Shown here: positions 57,901 through 64,000 of the stretch, piece by piece
Numbering within the stretch: the stretch's first letter is position 1
How the letters are laid out: every line of letters begins with the position of its first letter
Assembly (NCBI RefSeq): GCF_018143015.1
Contig: NC_054755.1
Span: 15,222,778-15,286,777, forward strand
Source of the DNA: Lytechinus variegatus
Lineage: Eukaryota; Echinodermata; Echinoidea; Temnopleuroida; Toxopneustidae
Length of the DNA stretch: 64,000 bases
Direction: 5' to 3'
Notes under the pieces: generated by a model
Database searches by the model: none
What the model was told of the DNA's origin: nothing
What the model saw: the letters and a program-made list of their open reading frames with translations, nothing else
Made by a program: the position numbers and the translations under genes

Positions 57901-60260
57901 CATCCAGTCATTCATAAAGTCAGTCAGTCATTTAATTGATTGGTCTGGCAAGGAGAAACAGTACCAATGTTGAATTCATATTATCTTTTGTATTCATTTT
58001 AAATTCAATCAATTCAATCTGTAATTCAGTCCATCATCCAGTCATTTATAAAGTCAGTCAGTCATTTAATTGATTGGTCTGGTGGGGAGAAACAAAAGTT
58101 AAATACATGTCACACTCATATCTTATTATATTCCCTTTTTTGTCTTTTTCAATTGATTTAACCAGTAACTTAGTCTGTCAGCCATTCATTTAGTCAGTCA
58201 TTCATCCAGTCAGGAATCTAATCAATCATTCTGTCAGTCAGGCACTTTATATAGTGCCTTGAGAGATATAGCAAAAGGGCAATAGTAATGTTATCATTTA
58301 CCAAGCAAGATATCAAACTACATGTACATTTGTTATTCTCCACTCAGGGAGCCGTTTCATAAAGTTGTTCATGTAAAGTTAAGAGCGACTTGTGTAACAA
58401 CTTGTGAATCTTTCTTACATAGGCTAAATAATCACCAATGATCATTTAAAGGAAACCAAAATCAGCCATTTTGAAGCATGTTTGCCAATGAATTTGAGGA
58501 TGCCCATAGAAAGTACAACAAGAGTTTTCAAACTCCCATAACTTGCTTATTTCATAACCAATTGTGATGAAACTTTTTTTTAATTGTTCCTCTCATTTTA
58601 CTCTTTCCAATAAGATTACTTCTCTTCTTGGGTTTTGGTTTCCTTTAATGGTGAATATCACTTCAACCACAAGAAAGGATCACCAGTACTTCTTAAAGTC
58701 ACTTTTAACTTATGAACAGCCTTATGAAATGGCTCCCAGGACATGAAAGTCATTGTTTGCCGAGCATTATGATCACCTCACACGATGACTGGCTGGAATA
58801 TCAATAAAAATCAATTTATTTATTTTTTCCAATTAATAAGATAAAAAGGAAATGTACAGAGAAGTGCTAAATACGATGGCAATTAATATACACATAGAAA
58901 TATCATAAAGGAGCGTAAAGGAATAACATTTCAAAACAAAAAAATGTAAATGAGGAATACTGCCCAGAAACATCAAGTTTCCAGAGGAATGAAGGGAGAA
59001 GTTGAATATTATTATCATTATTACACATATAAACATCCCTTGAAGGTAGGAAATTCTGGACTCACCTCTGCTGTTTTTGCATCCAGGGCCATTTTGATGG
59101 TGACTATTTCCTCATCTCTCTGCCTGACCTGGGCTTCTGTGGCTTTGATGCTAGCCTCCCACTCCAGTCTCTTGTTGTTGACCATTATATCAATCTGGCG
59201 CATTAACTCCTGTAGCTCTGCCTGGCAAGATGACAGCGATCCATCAAAGAGGCTGGTAAAAAAAGACAAAATATCAGACAATGATTTCCCATTCAACCCT
59301 TTTACAGACAGGCCCCAGTTGCATAAAAAAGTTACTGGTAACTTTGCCATCCAATGGTAACAATGTGAAAAAGTCAATCAAATGCAAGGATTTCATGGAA
59401 GTTATCACTTTTATTCAAAGGCTCAGAACAGGTTACCAGTGTCTTCTCACGAGTATCCTATTCAGGAGCTGGTAACGTAAAGCTTAGCAATCATCAATAC
59501 CTTTGATTGCATCGATCACATTGTGATTTTCACAATCTATTGTGAAAATCAAGGGTATGATCGATCGCTAACCTTTGCGTTACACAAGGGTCCAGGGGAT
59601 TTCCCCCAAATGCTTAGAAGATCCCTTGAAAATAAAATAAATAGCCCTGAAAAATCCTCATACGTGTACTGCAATGTTAATGCTTCTTCAATATTGCATA
59701 TTTAGGCAGTAGGTTGTGAAAAGTAATCCCCAAAATGGAAATGAAAAAAACAAACAATTTTTTGCCTGATCAACACCTTTGTTGCAAGAACAATTTGTAT
59801 GAACGATTGGCAACAAATCACAATTTTCCATTTTCTCCTGGTCGAGTGGTCTATGGCACCTGACTGTACCCCAAAATTCCAGAGTTCGATCCCGGCCTCG
59901 GTACCTACCCCCGTGAGCAAGGCATCTAATCAACGATACTCACTGCCCTTTAATCCTGAATTCAAATAAATGAAAGTGCCATACACATTCTTGGTACATG
60001 TAACTAGGTGTACACTTGTTAATGAAAAAAAATTGAAATTTTGGCTACAAATCTGCAATGATTAATAATCATCTTGACAGTAAAATGTATATAGCACTTT
60101 TTGGAACAACATCTCCAAGGACTTTGGAGGTATTACCCCGCTCATCCTGGCATGCCAGCACACAATGCATCCCAACCATGTTGCCTTCAAAGCAAATGAA
60201 AAACAAGGATTGTATAAAGGCTTACCCTGCCATTTGTGCCTGCTGAACTATGTCCCCCAT
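45920..60260 (-). CDS. CEP63: CEP63/DEUP1 centriole-assembly coiled-coil protein
   Basis: Fifteen exons, in transcript order: 60260-60226, 59252-59066, 57542-57447, 56703-56560, 55836-55723, 55450-55196, 54119-53983, 53548-53396, 53218-53098, 52770-52576, 52023-51844, 51048-50786, 50311-50241, 49520-49333 and 46090-45920. They join in frame to about 769 residues (human CEP63, 703). All introns are GT-AG. The N-terminus has the family signature CQAELQELMRQIDIMV (21-36); DWEKQRLIYQQQV-like WDVQRLAYKKQV follows. The middle is continuous coiled coil, then an Arg/Ser/Pro-rich linker. The last exon (VGTRFLREDQKHQAELEQIL) matches the conserved C-terminus. CEP63 pairs with CEP152 to recruit centriole-duplication factors; DEUP1 is its vertebrate paralogue in multiciliated cells, so this is probably the pre-duplication gene. 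The donor of exon 6 (GTCGTT) and the end of exon 11 are the weakest calls. Confidence 0.92.
46374..47618. mobile_element. DR1-minisatellite element 1
   Basis: Starts AAGTGGAATGCCTCTGGC, then GTCACACCTGCATCACGC. Ends GCGCCTATAGTCTCAC ... GCAGGTGAGACAAAAAC; the inner ends are inverted (GTCTCACCTGCAT). The body is six degenerate units of 149-192 bp with CAGGATGTTCAGTGATACTT, TCCAAGTTTCATGAA, AAGTTATGATGG and TGACCTTTGACCTT. The last word is a perfect DR1 nuclear-receptor half-site pair and occurs at 46583, 46732, 46885, 47048, 47211 and 47403. A CCGCCG-rich hairpin precedes the right end. It lies in the last intron of CEP63. Confidence 0.8.
47640..47814 (-). mobile_element. foldback element copy B, first part
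   Basis: Reverse complement of the tail of copy A: GGTCACATGATGCTATTTGA, then a TGACGTCA half. It is cut off at 47815 by DR1 element 2, and the remainder continues at 48931. Confidence 0.7.
47815..48930. mobile_element. DR1-minisatellite element 2
   Basis: Same termini and unit order as 46374-47618: AAGTGGAATGCCTCTGGC, GTCTCACCTGCATCACGC, five DR1-bearing units (TGACCTTTGACCTT near 48024, 48177, 48341, 48506 and 48698), AACCTCAGGTTAAGATTT, a longer CCGCCG run and GCAGGTGAGACAAAAAC. It interrupts foldback element copy B. Confidence 0.8.
48931..49310 (-). mobile_element. foldback element copy B, second part
   Basis: Continues copy B: the region homologous to ACCTACTTTTCC ... GTGCTTGCGCC of copy A, then the palindrome at about 49153-49306 (TATATCAGGCTTCGAGAAAG and its inverse). 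The palindrome begins about 27 nt inside the intron from the donor of CEP63 exon 49333-49520. Confidence 0.75.
49690..49855. mobile_element. fragment of the TTAAAGG MITE
   Basis: AAAATGTCATAACTTTCTTA, TTTTGATGACATTTACAGTG and GGGGTGGACTTGACCTTAA match the right half of the element at 26035-26645. Confidence 0.7.
51225..51570. repeat. inverted-repeat family with TTCATAAAG words
   Basis: AAAGGATCACCCGTCGTTCATAAAGTCA and TTTATGAAACAGCCYCTT recur in inverse orientation (51405-51560), with GTTTCATAAGCTG on the other side. The same vocabulary is at 58345-58445 and 58650-58745. Probably a foldback MITE family; in a CEP63 intron. Confidence 0.5.
51600..51905. repeat. degenerate tandem repeat overlapping the end of CEP63 exon 11
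   Basis: The block ACTACTTCTTGATTAAATGC, CATTGG, GAACCCTTTGTCC recurs at about 51340, 51635, 51745 and 51865. The last copy lies within the called exon 51844-52023, so the last 20 or so codons of that exon are derived from the repeat. Confidence 0.6.
52060..52330 (+). repeat. tRNA-headed SINE, CTCTCCACCC family (diverged)
   Basis: Head GAGGCTCAGTGGATGAGTCG (A box), ACTTTGAACCATAAGGTCCA and TTTAAATCCC. The body has AAGGAAGGAATTCAAAGAAT and AAAGCCGGAAAACTT, and the tail GCAGCGCTTAGAAACA. Located in a CEP63 intron in antisense to the gene. Confidence 0.6.
52822..52985. repeat. 37-39 bp minisatellite, four units
   Basis: AATTTCATTTCATTTAGTTN followed by ATTCTTTTCA repeats four times in an intron of CEP63. 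Confidence 0.85.
53785..53965 (+). repeat. dispersed repeat with GGATTAGACCA motif
   Basis: ATGGCAATTAGACCAAATGG, TAGACGCTCTGA, CCAGGATTAGACCACGTTGG and GATGAGACCAAA, as at 11905-11992. In a CEP63 intron. Confidence 0.55.
55905..56080 (+). repeat. dispersed repeat with TTTGCTCC ends and TAGGGTTAGGGTT
   Basis: Second copy of the family at 45060-45240. Here the two ends are visible as an inverted pair, ACATTTGCTCCGG and CTGGAGCAAATG, so it is probably a MITE. Confidence 0.65.
57540..58088. repeat. 134-bp tandem repeat seeded from a CEP63 exon boundary
   Basis: GGTCTGGCARGGAGAAAC starts units at 57540, 57674, 57808, 57942 and 58076, an exact 134-bp period. The first occurrence is the 3' splice site of CEP63 exon 57447-57542. 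Four full periods lie in the intron, so its acceptor and first exon bases are repeated upstream. Copies differ by only a few bases except the last partial one. Confidence 0.95.
58345..58745. repeat. inverted-repeat element split by a second element
   Basis: GGAGCCGTTTCATAAAGTTG at the left and CTTATGAAATGGCTCCC at the right are inverted. The AAAGGAAACCAAAATC ... GGGTTTTGGTTTCCTTTAA element (about 58447-58648) sits between them, so a nested insertion is likely. In a CEP63 intron. Confidence 0.6.
59520..59565. repeat. hairpin TTGTGATTTTCACAA / TTGTGAAAATCA
   Basis: A dyad in a repeat-like intron segment. Flanking words (GGTAAC, AGTTGCATAAAA) also recur in the neighbourhood. Confidence 0.5.
59838..59990 (+). 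repeat. tRNA-derived SINE, GTTCGATCCCGGCC head
   Basis: A box CCTGGTCGAGTGGTC and B box GAGTTCGATCCCGG, then GTGAGCAAGGCATCTAATC. Stems are imperfect, so it is not a functional tRNA. It lies in CEP63 intron 1. Confidence 0.65.
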
Positions 60261-60350
60261 GACAACTTCTTCATCTACACGGTTCAATGAACTTTAGTTC
60301 AGATGCAATTTTAATCACAATTGCATGTCAAAGATCAGTCCATGCCATTC
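60261..60350 (-). promoter_or_regulatory. CEP63 5' UTR part of the first coding exon
   Basis: A minus-strand acceptor TTCTTTTGTAG ends at 60351. The leader runs to the ATG at 60260. A longer upstream frame (ATG at about 60272) terminates after eight codons, favouring 60260. Confidence 0.55.
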
Positions 60351-61130
60351 CTACAAAAGAAGTCAAGACATACAATTAGATTCTAACTGTGAATAAAATC
60401 AATGACGGTGAATTAGAAGTACATGTATAATACAATTATAAAATAATATACTGTATATAGCACCAAAGGCTAATCATTTTATTGTTAAATGATTAAGGAT
60501 GATACAGTCAATCCCCTTCAAAAGAGTCTGTGCAGTGCCCCTAGTCTGCCAGTAGAGCCACTGGTCAGAAAATTACAGAGACTGTCTTCTAATAGAAGGA
60601 TGCACATGAAAAATATTTCACATATGTTATTGGTAATAATATCATTATGTGAGAAGTGAGATTTTTTAAGAGTAAATGGCGACAATAGTCAAATATGACT
60701 AATCGCCACTCAAACCAATATAAGAAGAAGGAGGCATCTGGATGAGGTTCACGTAGAGAAATCGGTGAGTTTTTATTCATTTTTTTTATATTGTAATATT
60801 GATGACTTTAAATTTTAATGTCATTTCCGTCAGAATAACATTTTGATGCAACGCATCAGTTCATTTATGAACGGATTCGCGATGATTAGGACAATGGATT
60901 TAGGTAAAATAAGCGATGGAAATTTTTTACAATTGGAAGGCATAGGCCTACAGCCAAGAACGATTATAACCTCGACCTCGTTCGTAGGATGAGTGGTCCC
61001 CTGGCCCGGCCCTGTACAGAAAGCGCTAGAACTTCGGTTTCTGTATTTGGTGAGTGAAGCCAACAGAGTTCAGCTGAACAACCAACATGACAGAGACCGA
61101 AGATTTTTTGTCTAACCATACTACTACTAA

Positions 61131-61752
61131 GTACCGTAAGGGCACTAGTATTCAACCCGGCATAATTCAAAGATTTTGACATATTTCCAAAAATATTTAG
61201 AAATATGGAAACTATCTTAATTTCATACCTTGGCTTTGTTATTTCCAGGGCCAGGGTAATCTGTTGTCAGTATTTTCTTTATCAATCTGTCGACTGTATG
61301 CGCGTAGGATCGAATTATGCGCCGATGGCCTTTTGCACTGAATTGCATTCAACCTAGTGAGGATAGATAGCAAATCTCAAAAGGGTTTATATTGGTAAAT
61401 TAGATCTAGATCTATGTAAGTCTCTGGCTTTGATTAATTCCCTGTTTGGTCTCATCTCAAATGGTCTAGTCCATAGTCGGATGGGACAAGGGCAGATTGA
61501 GAGACAGGACCATCTTTCATCGCTAGGTTGAATACTAGTGCAGACGGGTTGAATACTAGTGCAAAAAACCGTCGCCGTATAATTCGATCGCCCGCGCACA
61601 CAGCCGACTGGTTGAAGAAAAAAATAACGGAAAAAGAATAACCAGCATTTGCTCTTAGAAATAAGACGGGTCTGAAATTCAGGTAAATTCTATGTTTCTA
61701 TATATTTGAGGAAACTCTCCAAACGGGTTGAATACTAGTGCCCTTACGGTAC
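61131..61752. mobile_element. MITE with 29-bp perfect inverted ends
   Basis: GTACCGTAAGGGCACTAGTA plus TTCAACCCG (61131-61159) is perfectly inverted at 61724-61752. Inside TA dinucleotides the ends start CCGTAAGGG, as expected of a Tc1/mariner-type MITE. Two extra copies of GGTTGAATACTAGTGCA lie at about 61527 and 61548. It occupies what is probably the 5' UTR intron of CEP63. Confidence 0.8.
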
Positions 61753-61927
61753 TAGGCCTACGTCTACGCTAGCCTAGGCCCACCCATGGGTTCATATCGT
61801 CTCGCGAGTGAAGGATTATCAGTCATACGCACGCGACACACCACTACACTTCGAAAATACAGTGGGCTTTTGCCCACATAAAATATTTTGTTTAAATAAA
61901 CATTCCACATCCTGCTATGACACTTAC

Positions 61928-62000
61928 CGAATCATTTAGATCCTTCCGTGACTTCTCCTTGAAGTTTCTTTCTAAAAATATGTATATTTTCTTGATCTTT
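61928..62000 (-). promoter_or_regulatory. candidate non-coding first exon of CEP63
   Basis: A consensus donor TCG|GTAAGTG on the minus strand ends an exon-like stretch at 61928. The transcription start would lie near 62000-62150, a locally GC-richer stretch. Inference only. Confidence 0.35.
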
Positions 62001-62149
62001 AGTGAAGATTTTACGGAGATAGAAATCAGACAGCGTTGATATCAATTTTCTCCTGAAGAGGGCGCGCGATTTATATTCATATCAAAGACACGACAAGGGA
62101 AAGAATAGGCACCTACACTATTTTACACGCATATCGACGCAAGGCATTA

Positions 62150-63110
62150 CGCAAAGTCCGTGAAGTGTCCAATCTTTTCATTGTATAGACTTTGGTACAC
62201 CGTATACGTATTATTGACGTTCGTCAAAGCTTGTACTGCTGGTTTCTTTCCAGGCACGTATATTATTTTCATTTTTTTTTTATCAGTCATCTTTTTAAAT
62301 TAATGCAAATGAGTGTTATCATCACCAATAATAATCATTAATTATGTTTTTTGAAGGCATTTCATTAATTGGTGCCCATAATTAGTAAATTAATCATGAG
62401 GATTGCGCATTCAAAGAATTTAGATACAGTTATAAAATTACCGAGGAGCTGAATCAAGGTTGTGAAATTATTAGCGCCACCAACGGGCTTCCTTGTATTT
62501 CCGTGGAAGAGACAAGCGAAGTCACTTTCGAGGCCGAGGTAAGCAAAATGTGCTTTTTTTTATCGGATTATTATTTTATTATTATTTTATATTCAAAAAA
62601 CTCTTGCTACTTACCGGCAAGAGCCCCGGTGCGTAGCGAGAAGGAGCTTCGGCAAATATTACTTCAGCAATGAAGCGATGTTTGCCGACTACTTCGAAAT
62701 CCAGGGTCAAACACAGTCTATTGTACGAGGTTAGTACATACTAACCTCGTACAATGTGTGAGTGGCCTAGGCCCCTAGACGGTAGTGAGTAGTGCGTAAA
62801 AAGGTAATGCGCGAATTTAAGGTCACACTCACACCACCATAAACGTATGGGACCAGGTAAAAAGTTTAAGTCCGGCCTAGAATTAAGGATTCACAATAGT
62901 CAATACCACACACACTGGAATGTCTGGGCAACATCACCATGTTCACATCTATTGATAAATACTGATAGTAATAAACAAGATTTGGACCTACCTTGCAATA
63001 GCTTTTCCGCGCTCTTTTCGAAATCCATTTGCTGCTGCATAAATTAATGATCGAATATCAAAAGTCGCGCGTGCGCAGATACGGAGCGGACGTATGTTAT
63101 GAGTGCACAA
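62150..63110. other. upstream region of CEP63, no gene established
   Basis: A plus-strand stretch ending GAG|GTAAGCAAAATG at about 62541 could be a non-coding first exon of a divergent gene, but no coding frame supports it. A 36-nt palindrome lies at 62720-62755. Confidence 0.35.
62720..62755. repeat. perfect 17-bp-arm palindrome
   Basis: ATTGTACGAGGTTAGTA, CA, then its exact inverse. It is a hairpin with a two-base centre, with no T tract to make it a terminator. Confidence 0.9.
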
Positions 63111-63164
63111 CATATTATGCAAACAAGTCGATGCTGTACACCTTTAATTTAAACATAGTATAAA

Positions 63165-63450
63165 ATGAAAATGAAGGAGAAGAAGAAATAAGAAGAAGAC
63201 GAGGAGGAAGAGGAAGATCTAGCTTAAGAGGAAGAAGAAGACAATATTGAAAGAAGCTCCTCTGGCAAATTTCATCGGGAAAATAAAAACGCCGGGGATA
63301 ACTGGAGAAAAGGGAGGGAGAAATAAAGGGAAAGGTCATGCAAGGAAAGGGGGAAATTCAAGAAAAGGAAAAATGAAGAGAAAACGAAGATTTTTTTTAA
63401 TGAAAAGGGAAGGAAAGCGGGAACAGGAACGAAAGAAAAGCATTTGAGAA
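63165..63450. repeat. purine-rich GAAGAAGAGG tract
   Basis: About 280 nt with low pyrimidine content on the plus strand. Lysine/arginine-rich open frames across it are low complexity. Confidence 0.8.
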
Positions 63451-63719
63451 AGAATAAATCATTCCGAAACTTGTAAATAATGCAATATAGCATGATGGGA
63501 AATAAATTAAAAGATGACACAGTGGCAAACAGCTTTAGCGGAAACGAATGTAGAATGGACTTAGTCAAAAACTAAATTAGAAAACAAAGAAAGGGACAAG
63601 AAAAAAAACCGGGCTGCTTCAAAGATTGAAAATAAAGAGCTGGAAGAAAGATGGACAGCATCCAACATTGTGCTATTTTCTGATTGTCAAATACATATCT
63701 CAAAGTTAGATTCTCATGA

Positions 63720-63950
63720 TGATGTCGCTCGCTCGGGACAGCTTTTTAGCACATACTGCGTCCTTCGTTTTTGTGTAACGTATACTGCCACAAAGAATCC
63801 TGTTCACAGTGGCATTCTGATCACAAAAAATGGAAAGAGAGAAGAGTGAAGATATATTATTCTCTGGATATCATGTCAAAATCTATCACAACATTGGATT
63901 TTGATAAAATGTCAAAAATTTTGCTCGCTCGCTTCGCTCGCAACTTTTTT
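63720..63950. repeat. fragments of the GCTCGC repeat
   Basis: GTCGCTCGCTCGGGACAG at 63723 and TTGCTCGCTCGCTTCGCTCG at 63920 resemble the tandem units at 9120-9762. Confidence 0.55.
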
Positions 63951-64000
63951 TTAGAGATAAATTCTGTCCGATATATACATACGCACTGATAGGCTGGCCC

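Noticed and set aside
62440-62541. Plus-strand first coding exon ending GAG|GTAAGC
   Set aside because: The donor is good, but the ATG frame stops early and no downstream exon was found.

Overview
The window looks like a gene-sparse stretch of a marine deuterostome genome, most likely an echinoderm of the sea-urchin type. It is AT-rich and has large introns, long microsatellites and many short non-autonomous DNA transposons with oligo-G/oligo-C ends. It also carries tRNA-headed SINEs whose bodies I recall from sea urchins, and the spliced genes are vertebrate-like. The species cannot be named from the sequence. No retrovirus, LTR element or Polinton was recognised.

Four protein-coding genes are well supported. 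(1) 15344-16948 (+) is a single-exon Golgi alpha-1,3-fucosyltransferase of family GT10. (2) 28305-29183 (+) is a single-exon PTB/PID-domain adaptor related to FAM43 and PID1. (3) 34235-40430 (+) is BRCC3/BRCC36, the JAMM deubiquitinase. It has six coding exons, one pair separated by a textbook U12-type AT-AC intron. (4) 45920-60260 (-) is the centriole-assembly gene CEP63/DEUP1, for which fifteen coding exons can be joined in frame into a protein of about 769 residues. BRCC3 and CEP63 converge tail to tail across about 5.5 kb. A possible orphan exon lies at 24180-24309.

Layout. 1-5.3 kb: nested transposons, SINEs and a truncated LINE. 5.3-8.4 kb: empty sequence and a long ACT microsatellite. 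8.4-11.5 kb: a near-perfect palindrome joined to a hAT-type element with an 8-bp target duplication and a second element nested inside it. 11.5-15 kb: simple repeats and a foldback MITE. 15-17 kb: the fucosyltransferase. 17-28 kb: SINEs, MITEs and microsatellites. 28-29 kb: the PTB gene. 29-34 kb: AT-rich and nearly empty. 34-40 kb: BRCC3. 40-46 kb: repeats between the convergent genes. 46-60 kb: CEP63, with two intronic elements built from repeats that each carry a DR1 nuclear-receptor motif. 60-64 kb: the CEP63 5' region and simple repeats.

The genes do not form one pathway, although BRCC36 (DNA-damage and mitotic deubiquitination) and CEP63 (centriole duplication) both act in cell division. 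The most informative content is the repeat archaeology, where several insertions can be read against their own empty sites, and the splicing oddities in BRCC3 and CEP63.
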